Source: Pteria penguin
Taxonomy: Eukaryota > Mollusca > Bivalvia > Pterioida > Pteriidae
DNA: 64,000 nucleotides
Assembly: GCA_035048485.1 (NCBI GenBank)
Contig: CM068584.1
Coordinates: 55,987,739 to 56,051,738, forward strand
Direction: 5' to 3'
The notes under the pieces are model-generated. The model did no database searches. It saw nothing but the letters and a program-made list of their open reading frames with translations, and was not told the DNA's origin. The position numbers were made by a program, and so were the translations under genes. Of this stretch, positions 1 through 12,439 are shown in pieces. Positions within the stretch are counted from its first letter, which is position 1; each line of letters begins with the position of its first letter.

Positions 1-620
1 ATCTGAATACTTATGATGTGATAAGCAGTGAAAAATAATTTTGACCACAGCAGGATTTGAACTGTTAGTCTCCATATTTTAATTACCAAGTGGTATATAT
101 ACTATTGTAAGAGCTATTTTAGCCATGGAAGCACCACTTGTTGACGAATTTGGATGAAATGCACAAAACTGATAGAGGACATATAGTATTTCATGTATAC
201 ATGTACCATGTTTCATCAAAAATCTTCTATGTGGTGCACATGCACATGCAAATGTAAAGCAGAAGATAAAAACGTGAAAAATTGTCCATATACAGCCTCA
301 TTTGGAAGTCTTAAAAATTCAATAAAAAAATAAAAAAAATTGAGATGTTGACAAAATTCTCTCAAAATAACATTCCTTACCATAATTATGATCATAATAG
401 TCCATAACAAATCATAATTACATGTATCAATTAACTAGGAAATATGACAGTTTTCTGCATTGAAATCACAACGTCCAAAAAAATGTTTAAAAACCTCTAA
501 AATTTAATTTTGGAAGGGAACCAAAAGGACAACACTTCTTCACTCATCCCATTACATCATTATACATTGTTTTTGTCGCTGTATACAGCCAGTATGAAGA
601 AGAAGAAAATTGTTAATGGG
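1..620 (-). repeat. Dispersed repeat, inverted copy of about 10.7-11.3 kb
   Basis: Read on the minus strand, this stretch matches 10720-11280 on the plus strand closely (shared runs around TTCAATGCAGAAAA, CCTAGTTAATTGAT and TTATGGACTATTATGATC). It therefore forms one side of a large imperfect palindrome centred near 6-7.6 kb. No protein is recognisable. The short open frame inside (216-410) is AT-rich and not convincing. Confidence 0.6.
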
Positions 621-703
621 GGGTAATCTTTTGTGACTGACTTTTCTATTACTGAGATTATTTAGTCTAAGTTATTAAATATCGACTAAATATAATCATG
701 TGA

Positions 704-962
704 TTGATTGATTGAATACGATTATTTCACGTATATGATGACGGCATCTGCCCGATACTTTGCATACAAATTTAGACCTTTGCGACGGGCCCACCCGAAG
801 CATTGAGGTATCTGTTATGTGCCATGCCTACCGTGACACGGGACCTTGGTTTTTACTGTCTCATCTGAAAGGCAGAACACTTGTGCGCCCAGGGCGAGAA
901 TCGAACCCGGGACCATTCAATCACAAGCCGAGTACCTTAACCACTAGGCCACACCGGTTTGA
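704..962 (-). mobile_element. tRNA-derived SINE, subfamily with GTGGCCTAGTGGTTAAGG head
   Basis: On the minus strand it begins with a tRNA-like head containing box A (GTGGCCTAGTGG) and box B (GGTTCGATTC), continues with the family body, and ends in a CAATCAATCAATC tail. A 10 bp direct repeat AATCATGTGA at 694-703 and 963-972 is the target-site duplication. It lacks the A-stem integrity of a working tRNA and has the SINE body, so it is not a tRNA gene. Confidence 0.85.
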
Positions 963-979
963 AATCATGTGAATGAGTA

Positions 980-2426
980 CTGGAGTTGTATCCTTTTTAA
1001 TCTAGCCCCTCCCCGATTTTAGCCTTTAACGTGCAATGGCGAACAGAGTCGTCTATTTCATACCGAATTTAAGTTGTATGTATGATGATTGTATGACTTG
1101 TAGTACATTATGATTGTATTTCATTGCCGGTTTACAGATGTAGATTCCACTCATCCAAGTTGCGACTTAAATATCGGTTTTGCGACCAGAAATAGCTAGA
1201 ACTCGCAAAAATGCGATCAGTGCTCTGAAACTGGCCTTGTCCAGTTTTGTATGTTTATAAGCTGTCCGTATTTAGACCACTAAAATCTCGCTGGAAAAGT
1301 AGGTTTTTTATACCAGCGATTACTGCGATCGAATGTTCAACTTTTTTATTACAACATACCGTAACCGTTCGAGTACAATACACATTTTGGACATATTCAA
1401 TAATGGAAAGTAGATAATCTTGTGTAAAATACGCATTGAAAAAATATAGCAATCCAGCTTGATTACATATCCCCTTTATCTCCGATTCCCGAGATTAAAT
1501 TCGTCAACGAGGCATTGTGATGTCATCGGTACAGTTTATTTGACTGCAAACCAAGCGAATAACGTTCTATAAACGTAACATCTCGTCAGCCGAAGGACAA
1601 ATTTCTACAGTGTATTTCCAGGTTGTTTTAGAACGACAATGCTGACCATTTAAAGAAAAGCGATGCTATGCCATTTTGTATCAAAGTAGGGATGTTTATT
1701 CATGCGATATACGTCCTTGATCAAATTGCGCTAATATTCATTACCATTTGATCCGATGAAGATAAATTTACATGAACTCAGCGATTCGAAGATTTGAATC
1801 TTATGATTCTTGTGCTCTCAACACTTTAAAAGTAAACATTGCAGTATTTATTGCATAGTAGATAGTTCTATATGTATTGTATATATCGGAGACGTGTATA
1901 TATGTATTTGTAAGTATGTATATCTGTATGTATATTGCTGCCCTTAGGAGTTTAGAAAGATCTTGAACTCGGAAAATTCAATCATTCCTCATGTCGGTCT
2001 AAATAAATAAAAAATGTTTGTATAATTTGTATTTAATATCATGATACAGAACGTCAAATCCATTGTGAAACTTAAACAGAAAAATTCGTTGATTTCGTGG
2101 TACCTTTAAAAAAAGACCCGAAAATAAATGGATGTTAAGCAAGTGCATTTTTATAACTGCACCCTACTGGACTGAATATTAGAAAATAGTAAGTGGCCAT
2201 AGTAAGCTACAATCCTCTCTTTTTTTTTTCTTAAAAACATATACACATGTAGATCTACATAGGCTTTACAATACATTATACATAGCAGAAATTAATGGAG
2301 AAGTACCACAAATTTATTCCGATGCCGTCACATAACGAACTGATGTAGAACTATCTAATAAATAACGTTCAAAATGGCTATGCCTGCATTAACCCTTCAA
2401 AACACCCGCAACCCCCGCCCCCTTTC

Positions 2427-2457
<31 letters not shown>

Positions 2458-3070
2458 AGTTTAGCCTTTACTCGCAGTCCAGTTTCTGAATGATAATACT
2501 CAACCGATTAAATTCTTCATTTATACACAAATGATGCCCAATGATGTACACTGTCAATCCAGTCAATCCAGTGAGGAGTATTTTATACGTTGCACATTAG
2601 GCAACGCTGCGTAAAGGTGTTCTTAATTCACTTAGCTACGATACACGCGCCATTTGACCTAATACCAATGATACCGCGTTTTGTCTTGACCGGCGGCGCC
2701 AATAATAACTCACATTTCGCGCTTTCTATCTCCCTATCCTCGACGTGGATATAAACAAAGCGCGTAGTGATATTTGAAATCACATGCAAATAAAATCTTA
2801 TCTTTAAAGGTTGAAATGATTACCTTACTACATAGTTCAAATAATAATTAATCTCCAAGAATATGTTATTTCAAGTTGTCTACGAATATAAAGGAATATG
2901 GGTTCTGTATTTTGTCGCGTAAGGAGATGGTCAGAATAAATGTATAAGATATATAGTAGTGCTCTGTCATTCTGCAATATCTCAAAGCGCTGACATAACA
3001 CCTTACGTCACTCATTATGAATCATGCAAATGTAATTTCGAGAGAAGGCAACATTTCCTATGACTTTCGT

Positions 3071-3106
<36 letters not shown>

Positions 3107-4080
3107 TGAAACATTTTATAAAGTTCTTAAAACATTAGAGAAACATTTTTACACCTATACAATTAAACTTTCCTATAAATCTTTAAGGAATATTTTGCAG
3201 ATGTACCAAAAACGTTTCAAGACACAAATTTCAACATATACATGTATTTCGAACAAAAGTCCCACTTTTACAAAGTAAAGAAAGAACTTTTCTCATATGT
3301 GATCGATTTAAACTAGTAGATTTTTAAGACAGTAATTCATTGGTTTCATTTCTTGATTCTTGACCATTCCTAAACACATATCGGATACACAATCAAAACA
3401 TTTTCAATCATCCAATTGTGTGTATTTTATACGAGTCAAGAGGTGTTGACTAGAACAGAAAAGATTACAAAAATAATTGTAAGTATATTCAGATCACAAT
3501 GTATGTACATTTGTTGTTTAATGTCTTTAAAATTAGTGAAACCGTATGAAATTTATTAGTAATAGGAAGTGTTGTTTGACTTTGAATTGGTAGAACTAAC
3601 CGAATCACCGCTGTTTCATTAGCTGCTCACGGGACGAAGTGGGGTGGGGCTAATGGCATACAAAGCGACAGACAGGCTGAGTATGATAGGTTTTATAAAT
3701 AAGATGTTTTAATGTTTTACTAGCTGCTACACGAAAGACATCTAAAAAGACGATTTATGTGGAAGAAATAAAAAGAAAGAAGTCTGACGTATTAAGAAAA
3801 GTGCCAAACAAGCCAAGTGGCGTGCATTGTGTCCAGGTAATTCTAATAAGCATTTTGAAACTTTTTTCATAATGACTAGAATGATATTCATGTTTTGGCG
3901 CGGCATTAATTACATCATTTAGAACTAATACTGTCAAATTGTAATCCTTTTTGCAGACGGAAAGAAGGGATATATGTCCTGACAAATGGACTGTGATTGA
4001 AAGTTGTGTTAAATTGGTTTAAATCAAAATTAAGTGCTGAGATGTCATTATTATTATTTTAAAGAAATACTCGGATAACA
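980..4080. other. AT-rich non-coding stretch, nothing recognisable
   Basis: No supported gene. It contains a 28 bp A run (2427-2454), a 33 bp T run (3073-3105) and scattered TATATG-rich sequence near 1880-1940. Open frames here are short and of simple composition. Confidence 0.6.
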
Positions 4081-4617
4081 GCTAACTTCTAGAATTTCTA
4101 AAGCACTCTTCCTTAGTTCTAATCTTAGCTTTTCTTGTTCAAAGTATCAAAAGATCAATATACATAAAATGAAATGTATATGTGTGAAACATTCTTTTTA
4201 AACTTGACAAAGAGTTGCGCAGATGAGGAATTAAGATTTTTTTCAAAGGACAGTTTTAAATGAAGAAAGTTTTTAAAGTGTTATAAGATCATTACTTCAA
4301 GGCATTTATAAAAAATGTTTCAAAGACACGAAAAAGAAAATGGTTACAGAAACGTTTTTCAAAACTGTTAACCAACATTCCTTTAATTTTTTTTCAAAAA
4401 TGTTTTGAAAACGTGATGTAGATGTGAAAATTAAATTTGAAAAGACGTTTTTAAAACGTTTATTCAAAATGGTTATCAAAAATGATTGAAAGATATGAAA
4501 AAACACTCCAAATCACATACATAAAACAATTAACATTTTCAGAAAATGTTTTCGAGACATTTATTAAATGTTTTGGAAATGTTTTTAAAATGTTTTTGTG
4601 TTAACTGGTTATGAACA
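4080..4617. repeat. AT-rich repeat with many AAACGTTTT-like inverted motifs
   Basis: Repeated short complementary words (AAAACGTTT, AAATGTTTTxxAAA) occur from about 4300 to 4600. The segment ends with GTGTTAACTGG, next to where homology with the long TIR family starts at 4618. It could be a small foldback element. I could not define both ends. Confidence 0.35.
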
Positions 4618-6055
4618 CCAGTTTATTAAGATCGCTAATTAATATTTGGAAAGATGACATAAGATACGAAATGAAGAGTGATATTTGCTGTGTCAAACAG
4701 CTGGTTGAGGAGATATTACGTAATAATTTAGCCGCAGAGGTGACAGGTGATCGCCGTAGCCTATTTAACCCCGATATAGCCTCGATATATTGAAAATGTT
4801 GCAACTTGATTAGGAAGTCAACTATTAAAGATAGACTGACCATCTGATTGCACATGACGAAGATTCATCACTGTCTCTGATGTTTTCATGCCAGTTGTAC
4901 TGAAAAACACATGTTTTCGAATGCCAATTACAGATACATCGGGAGAATATTAGATCTATCTGCAATCAAAATGTAAGTCTGAAGTTGGAAACAGGGGTCA
5001 AAATAAACCAAATGATATATAGCTCTTGGTATTTATTACACTGAAATGTGTATTTCTGTACATAATTATGTACGTGGAAATCGCTGAGTCAGAGGAAACT
5101 CGTTTAAATCTTATAGTATGAACAGAATCGCTATAAAATTAGAATAAACTATATAAAATCGTCAAATGTTTAATTAATGTAAGTACCAATAATTATCAAT
5201 TCGAGTGTAAAAAACTTTCACGGTTAGTGTAAACCCACGCGGTCACGCCATGCTTACAATTTATGTATAATGAATGATGAAATGAAGCTTTTGATAAATT
5301 AAACTTTGAAAATAAAAGCTACGTGGTAATTTTTTTCACGAATAGAATAATCATTATTACTTCTTTAGACATTGCTTTTGTTAAGAGTCCTCTTATTTGA
5401 GACGATTGTTTACTATGTACGTCGATGTAATCAATGGCTAGTTAAAACAATATGGCGGACCCTTTGTTTTCGCAGAGACGGTAACGCTATCTTTTTAATT
5501 TCTGAATGGACTGTAGTCATTTCTAGGTATTTTTAATAAAAATGACATCAAATAAATCGGGGAAAACATACTTATCGTATATTATGCGCCGGTAGAAATA
5601 CATTAAGAACTGAAAATAGTAAATTTCAAAAACTTGTGTGTCCGTGTTGCCCATCCTTTAGCATCGGTGATCAGCTATTTACATGTAATGGACGTATTTA
5701 CCTGCACAACCTTATTTCATTGAAATAGATACAACTGTGACTCCGGTCAACGCCAGTGAACATATCGCCTTTATGCTCATTAATTCTAAGCGCGCCGTCA
5801 ATAACAAGGAAAAATATACATCTTGCTGTACCGCCGCGCTATCGTTAGATATTTTAATGATTTTAGCTATTATCAAATTGTCCTAATTTCCTGTTTAACT
5901 ATAAATGAGATGAAATTTAAGAACGAGAAGAAAACAAAATGAATATATTATTCTGATTTAAATGTTAAAGATATCTATCGATATATTATTGATGTGAAAA
6001 TTGCAAACAACTCATATTGATCATTTTCACCTTAGTCATTTGCGATGGGCCTCAC
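4618..6055 (-). repeat. TIR-family arm 1, terminus at 6055 followed by TA
   Basis: This arm is homologous to arm 4 (59.7-61.17 kb, same orientation) and is the reverse complement of arm 3 (47.1-49.1 kb). Shared landmarks are CAGTTTATTAAGATCGCTAAT at the inner side, GTGACAGGTGATCGCC, AATATGGCGGACC, and the terminus GCGATGGGCCTCAC followed by TA at 6056-6057. An internal block is missing relative to arm 3, between about 4915 and 4950. No open frame is conserved between the arms. Confidence 0.75.
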
Positions 6056-6262
6056 TATGAAATGGGATGAATAATTTTTGAGGGTTTTGGAAATCTTTTT
6101 AAACGGTCACAATTTCATGCAAAATACCATGGCTGTCATCATTTTGCCCGAAATGATGACTTTTGATGCACTGTAATGCTGATTTTAGCCAGAATATAGT
6201 AAAGGAATATTCGTTCGAAAAACCATTGACAAAATTGTAATTTTTTGTTTGAAGATTACAAA

Positions 6263-6530
6263 TATTGATTGATTGATTGATTTTTGTTTAACGTCACACC
6301 ACGAATATTTCACGTATATGGTGACGGCCTGATGCCTGATGCGGGGCATACAAATTTTGACCCACCCGAAGCAGTGAGGGATCTTTAACGTGCCATGCAT
6401 ACCACGACACGGGGCCTCGGTTTTTACTGTCTCATCCGAAAGACAGGAAACCAGCATGAACAGAGCGGGAATTGAACCCCGACCTCCCGATTAGGAGTCC
6501 AGCGCGATACCACTAGGCCACGCCGGCTTC
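6263..6530 (-). mobile_element. tRNA-derived SINE with perfect 10 bp TSD
   Basis: Minus-strand SINE of the GCCGGCGTGGCCTAGTGG family with a TCAATCAATCAATCAAT tail at its 3' end (6263 side). The TSD AGATTACAAA is at 6253-6262 and 6531-6540. It lies between the two facing TIR arms. Confidence 0.9.
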
Positions 6531-7085
6531 AGATTACAAAAAAAATGGTAGATTTGGGTGTAATTTTTATGTGCAATGTTTTCTATGTCTCGCGTTAGCG
6601 ATATAGGCCCAGTTGGACCTATTTTTATTAGAAATGCTCAAATATCTTACAAACAACTGGTCTCCATCCTCAGACCAGGTAGTCCGTTCCTTGTGTCCAT
6701 GTTTGAGGACCCCAGGATCATGTATGACTCCACCCCTTTTATAAATGATCTTTTACGGTAATGAGACCCAACCTAACTCAAAACAACAAACTTGTACATT
6801 TTTCATTCTCTTCATAAATATTTATTCATATTGAAAGATCAACGAATTTTATAGATACTTTTCTGATTTTCTCGTTTGGCAGTTATGGCAATATGGCACA
6901 TGAGCTCTTGTATAAAGAAACCAGTAGCTTTCACTGTAAGTCTTAGTTTAAAATCAGCAGTGTTATATTCATATGTGTTATTTCATAATTGTGTTTGACT
7001 AGCAAAGATCCATGATTAGTTTCTTGGCAGGAAATTTAATACTATGAGCTCCTAGGCATGTCGGATGTGTGAAAGTTCTTTAATG

Positions 7086-7195
7086 AAAAATACGAAAGTA
7101 ACTGATGTCATATGTCTATGGCCTTAACAATAACGTACCACATTGGACATTCACGGACCCCTGAAATACACAGGTGAGACCAGGTGTCCGGAAGG
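7086..7195 (+). repeat. Fragment of dispersed repeat R2
   Basis: The run ACGAAAGTAACTGATGTCA through CAGGTGAGACCAGGTGTCC matches 34630-34740 in the same orientation and is inverted at about 9450-9530. It abuts or overlaps the first codons of the Mutator-like exon, so the apparent Met start at 7143 lies in repeat sequence and is not a credible start. Confidence 0.6.
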
Positions 7196-7650
7196 AGTAA
7201 GACAAATGTGGAACCTGTTCCTCTGTTCCTCATTAATAGAAAAAAAATTTGATGCTAAAGCCATGGAACCACTGGTGGCTGTGGGCAAGGTTAAAGAGTA
7301 TAATGATGAAAGATTGGAAATTACTGCTATCATTGACAATGATGATACTACTACTATTGCAAGATTACTGTCTGTAGTTGGCGAAAAAAATCCAAAAATT
7401 GTCAAAAAAATAAGTCAGAAAGAATGTGGGAATGCACTGTATGCATTACAAAGATCCCATAAATCCCTATCAAACAGTCTTAAAATACATTCAAAAGTGC
7501 TTTAATTATGTAATAGCGCAAAATCAAAGAGACACAGAATATATGGCCACGGCACTGCTATCCATAACACAACATTCTTTTGGACAACATAATAAATGTG
7601 ACACTTCTTGGCGTACGTTCCAAACTTCAACTGAATGTGGGCATAAATAG
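7195..7650 (+). pseudogene. Mutator-like transposase-domain protein, exon remnant
   Basis: The frame open to 7505 reads ISQKECGNALYALQ and then, after a frameshift near 7470-7485, VLKYIQKCFNYVIAQNQRD followed by FGQHNKCDTSW. This order (GNALY-LQ, KCF-Y-IAQN, H-FG-H--C--SW) is characteristic of the Mutator-like transposase domain found in many multicopy invertebrate proteins. Those proteins often end in a DEDDh exonuclease domain, and a matching exon lies downstream at 14508. Upstream residues (IIDNDDTTTI) fit the DDTTT segment before it. The exon is broken by the frameshift and then directly cut by the TIR arm starting at 7650. What I see is the motif order. The family assignment rests on recall. 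A non-functional relic is the simplest reading. Confidence 0.6.
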
Positions 7651-8398
7651 TGAGGTTCAAATTGATCAAAATGCGTTGTTTGGAATTTTCACATCAAAAA
7701 TTTTCGAGAAATATTTAAATATTTTTACATGTAAATCAAAATCATATCATTAAAATATTTATTTTATTTTCTTTTCGCTTCTTAATTTCTACTCATTTAA
7801 AGTAGAAATAAAGGATTTACGGCAATTTGAAAATGGCTAAAATATCTAACGATACCGCGGCGGTACATCAAGAGGTATGTTTATTTTGCCTTGTAATTGA
7901 CGGCGTGCTTAGAATCAATGAGAATAAAAGCGATATGTTCACTGGTGTTGTTCGAGGTCATGTTGTATCAAATCTAGTGAATGGAGGTTTTTCAGGCAAA
8001 TATATACATTACCTATAAACAGCTGATCGTCGAAGCGAAAACGATGGGCGACACGGGCACACATAAGTGTTTTAAATCTACAATTTTCAGTTTTTAATTT
8101 ATTTCTACCGGCTCATAACATGCGATAAGTATGTTTCCCCCGATTCATTTGATACCATTTTTGTAAAAATATACCTAGAAATGACTACGGTCCGTTCAAA
8201 AATAAAAAGATAGCGTCACCCTCTCTGCCAAAGCAAAAGCTCCGCCATATTGTTTTAACGAGTCATCGATTAATCGATATATATAGTAAACAATCGTGCA
8301 TTATAAAGTTCTGAAATAAGAAATAAGAGAACTCATAACGAAAACAATGTCTATAGAAGTAATTATGATTATCCTATTTGTGGAAAATTACCCCGTAG

Positions 8399-8490
8399 CT
8401 TTTATTTACAAAGTTTCATTTCATCATTCATAATACATAAACGGCTTTTATTTACAAAGTTTCATTTCATCATTCATAATACATAAACGG
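8399..8490. repeat. 46 bp tandem duplication inside TIR arm 2
   Basis: CTTTTATTTACAAAGTTTCA through ATACATAAACGG occurs twice in tandem, starting at 8399 and 8445, with no visible difference. The other arms have the sequence once, so the duplication arose in this copy. Confidence 0.9.
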
Positions 8491-9343
8491 ATTGGCCAGT
8501 GGGTAAACACTAACCATAAACGATTATTAAATTCCAATTGATAATTATTGGTATTTACATTAATTAAACATTTGACGATTTCATATAGTTTATTGTAATT
8601 TTGTAGCTCTTTTAATAACACTATACACGAGTTTCCTCTGACTCGGCGACTTCCACGTACATGTATATAATTATATACAGAAATACACAATTCAATGTAA
8701 TAAATACCAAGAATTATATATTGAGCGATAAAATAAGTTTACATTGACCCCTATTTCCAACTTCACACTTACATTCTAATTGCAGATAGGTTTACAGTTG
8801 CGAAAGGAAGGTGGGGGAGGGGTGTGTGATAAGCTATGTATATTTAAGGAAGAATTTTTTGTTTAAGCAAAGGAGATAAGACTAATAGACTGTTTTAATT
8901 TAAATGATTTGGTTTTAGTCCGCTCTAGTTAATTTTGATATTTTTATCAGTGGCGAATTTCCGAAAGGGGGGGGGGGCACGGGGTGAAAGTCAAATATTA
9001 GCCAATATACTCCGCCATTTTAAGGCCAAAGCTGAATATTAACACAGACTTGTAGCAAAAAAGGGGGCGCCCCCTATAAATCTGCCACTATATATATAAT
9101 AATGAGATAATAAGTTATGTTAAGGTACTACGAAACGCCAATTGCGTGACCTAAGATTCACAAAAAGGAAAGGTTTTAATTACATAATTTTTTATTTCAT
9201 TTGAATAACTATGTATTCAAGACTTTATAAGAAATAATCTTAATCTTAATATTCCTTTGGTATACCTGTTATTGGCACTCGAAGATATGTGTTTTCCGGT
9301 ACAGCTCGCATGAAAACACCAGGGAAAGCGATGACTGTACTTA

Positions 9344-9530
9344 TACCCCTTTTCCTGATGTTATGTGCCTTTGACACTTTCTACACAGTGTTTGTTCACA
9401 TTCATGTACATATACAATGCTAAATTATATTTTTTCGTCTGTATGTCAGGGCATTCACGTCCGTGAATGTCCACTGTGGTACATTGTTGTTAGTGCCATT
9501 GTCATGTGAAACCAGTTATTTTCGTATTTT
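9344..9530 (-). repeat. Dispersed repeat R2, inserted in TIR arm 2
   Basis: The reverse complement matches 34640-34892 (TGTACCACAGTGGACATTCA, GAATGTGAACAAACACTGT, GAAAGTGTCAAAG). Arm 3 lacks it at the corresponding place near 48840, so it is an insertion. Confidence 0.65.
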
Positions 9531-10359
9531 ACATTCATGTGAAATCAGATGGTAAGTTCCAAGACGAATTCTATAATATCTTTAATATTTGACTTCCTAG
9601 TTAAGTGACAACATATTCAATATATCGAGGGTATATCTGGGCAAAGTCGTCTAGGGCGATCACCTGTCACCTGTGCTACTCAATTATTACGTTATATCAC
9701 CTCAACCGGCTGTCTGACCCAGTAAATATCAACCTTCATTTGGTACCTTTTGTCATCTTTCAAAATATTAATTAGCGATCATTATAAACTGAATATCCAT
9801 AATAATAAATGACAAGAACTTACTATCAGTTTTCCTGTATATAACTGAGTTTATATTTGAGATAATAACACTGATCATCAAAGTTTTTATGTCTTTTTTA
9901 CAATGAAGATAATGCATATAGTTGATTAATATAAAACATTAAGCTGTACTCTGATAAATTAAAAGGTATTTAACATTTTTCTTTTTTCTTCTTTTTTACA
10001 CATTTTAAAAGAGTTATCTGTCCCTGATTTAGGTAAAACCGTCGTCGTCGTTACCTTTTTCACATTTTTGACTTCTTCTCTGGAACTGCATTCCAGATTT
10101 GGATCAAACTTTGTACATATGATGCACTCTGGGTCTCCTACTAAAATTGTGTTCGAGATCCAGATTCCCTCAGGGGTGGATCCAGAGAGGGACCGAAAGT
10201 GCCCAAAATGGTACCCCTCTTCAAAAATCTTCTCCTCCAGAAACAGTGCATAAATGGTGAAACTGGCTAATTGCATTTCAACAATCTACAAAGATGGGTT
10301 ATCAAAAATTGTGTTCGGGGTTAAGATCCGTCAAATAGAAATTTACGAGTTTTTGACGT

Positions 10360-11280
10360 GTTTTTGGACTTGGTAATTTGAATGCAGAAAAGTGTCATGT
10401 TTTTCAGTTAATTAATATTGATGATTTCGTAATGACTTTTTTTATCATAATTATGGTAATGAATAGTATTGTGGAAGAATTTTGTCAATATCTCAATTTT
10501 TGGATTTTTTGTGAATTTTTTAAGTCTTCCAAAAAAAAAAAATGGGGGGGGGGGTGTTTTGCCATTTTTCACAATTTCAACTTTTCAACAAAAGGATTTT
10601 AAAAAATTTAAGAATTCTTTATGATTCCCTACAAATTCTGTTGTTTTCGTCCAGATTTCATTACAGGTGGTGCCATCATAGTCAAAAGTGTGACACAAAA
10701 GCGTACCCTCCTTTGACAATATTCTTCTTCATACTGGCTGAATACAGAGACAAACAGAATGCATAGAAATAATTTAGAGGGATGAGTGAAGACATATTGT
10801 CATTTTAGTTCCCTTCCACAATAACATTTTAGAATTTTGTTTTTCGGTATATGTTTGGACTTCGTGATTTCAATGCAGAAAAGTGTCAAATTTCCTAGTT
10901 AATTGATAATGATCATTTATTTGTTATGGACTATTGTGGTTTTAATTATGGTAAGGAATGTTACTTTGAAAGAATTTTGTCAATATTTCAATTTTTGGAT
11001 TTTCTATGAACTTTAAGACTCAAATGAGGGTGTATAGGGACAATTCTTCACATTTTTAACTTCTGCTGTTATACCACACGAAGGATTTTAATGAAACATA
11101 GTATACATGAAGTACTATAGGTTCTCTACCAAGTTTGTACATTTCATCCAAATTGGTCAACAGATAATGCACCCATGTCTAAACACTAGGTCTCACAATG
11201 GTACATATACCACTTTGTAATTAAAATACGGAGAGTAACGGTTCAAATCCAACTGTGGTCAATATTTTTTTCTTTTCTAG
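10360..11280 (+). repeat. About 485 bp unit present twice in tandem
   Basis: The block starting TTTTTGGACTT at about 10363 (then GAATGCAGAAAAGTGTCA, GAATTTTGTCAATATCTCAA) recurs from about 10850 (CAATGCAGAAAAGTGTCA, GAATTTTGTCAATATTTCAA). The second unit is the one matched, inverted, at 1-620. A G run and A run interrupt the first unit at about 10531-10555. No protein is recognised. Confidence 0.6.
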
Positions 11281-11683
11281 TTTTTAGATGTTTCTCAAAC
11301 CTCAACATAAGAAATTAGGCCATTTTGTTGGATCTGGACAATATTTGAAACAATTGTTGTTCATGACCCAGGCTTGAAATCAGTCAACAAAGGCCCTACC
11401 GAAAAAAAATGAATAACTTGTTGCCCTGAATCACATCTTGCAGAGACAAAGCAAATGCTTAATATCATAATCACCTGAATGGATGTGCAAAAAAGTGTTG
11501 TTTTTTTATCCTGGTCTGAAATAAAATTTGACATATTTTCAACATTTGTGTTGAATTAGTCACAGTAATGCAGAAATAAATTAATTCTTCCGTCCTGCAT
11601 AACTGATCGTCAGGTACTAAGGTGAGCGATATAGGCCCACTTGGGCCTCTTGTTAATTTAGTGGTTCCTCAAGCTTAAACTAC

Positions 11684-11932
11684 AAGGTAGCAGCCTAGTG
11701 GTATCGCGCTGGACTCCTGATCGGGAGGCCGGGGTTCCAGTCCCGCTCTGTTCATGCCGGTGTGCTGTCTTTCGGATGAGACAGTAAAAACAGAAGCCCC
11801 GTGTCGTGGTATGCATGGCACATTAAAGATCCCTCACTGCTTCGGGTGGGTACGTTGGAAAGGTCAAAATGCCGTCACCATATACGTGAAATATTCGTTG
11901 TGTGAAATTAACAAAAATCAATCAATGAATCA
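11684..11932 (+). mobile_element. tRNA-derived SINE with internal deletion
   Basis: Plus-strand copy: box A CAGCCTAGTGG, box B GGTTCCAGTCC, the family body, and the tail ATCAATCAATGAATCA. Relative to other copies it lacks the TTTGTATGCCCCGCATCAGG segment just before GCCGTCACC. Confidence 0.85.
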
Positions 11933-12439
11933 CTTAAGTCTTGCACAAAAAAAATCATGAATATCATGTTGAAAGGGTGAGCATAAATTATTTATCACAT
12001 GATGTCTATATTATCTAGATATAATAGACCATATTTTATTATGCAGAATTTTCCTTTCATCATAATTGATATTAATATAATGCTTAAAATATAAAGTTGT
12101 ATCTTTTCAAAGAATAAACTATTAATATATCATTTGTGTAAATTTCTTTATACTTTGCACGTGCCTATTGTTTAATTTTGATTTTATTAGGTATATAATG
12201 GTATATAATATGATAGGTATTTCGCTATTGTTACACAAAAGAGGAGAGGAAAGCTTACAAAGAACAAAGAAAACAGCACTTGCCGCGACCTACCAAGCCC
12301 AGAAAGGAGACATCAATCAAAATCCAAAAGGTATTATATTGTTTCTTAATTTGACTAAACACATCTTACAGTTACAATCAGTCAACATTAAATTGAATTT
12401 TATTATATATAAAGATGTTGCATATATTTATTATCCCCT

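Larger units (their letters stand above)
7650..10036 (+). repeat. TIR-family arm 2, terminus at 7650 preceded by TA
   Basis: It starts GTGAGG directly after TA (7648-7649) and follows arm 3 (47123 onward) colinearly to GTTATCTGTCCCTGATTTAGG at about 10030. Relative to arm 3 it lacks about 20 bases just inside the terminus, has a 46 bp tandem duplication at 8399-8490, and carries an insertion of repeat R2 (9344-9530). Several landmarks are shared with all other arms, including CGCCATATTGTTTT (inverse of AATATGGCGG) and GTCTAGGGCGATCACCTGTC. Confidence 0.75.

Noticed and set aside
11610..11660. Helitron-like 3' end (GGCCCACTTGGGCC hairpin followed by TCTTGTT)
   Set aside because: The terminal CTRR is missing, and no 5' TC end or host A-T junction could be shown. 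A related end near 39325-39362 lacks the hairpin.
12225..12330. Possible extra exon of the Mutator-like protein (KRGEESLQRTKKTALAATYQ)
   Set aside because: Position and strand fit, and a GTATTA follows, but the similarity is too weak to claim.
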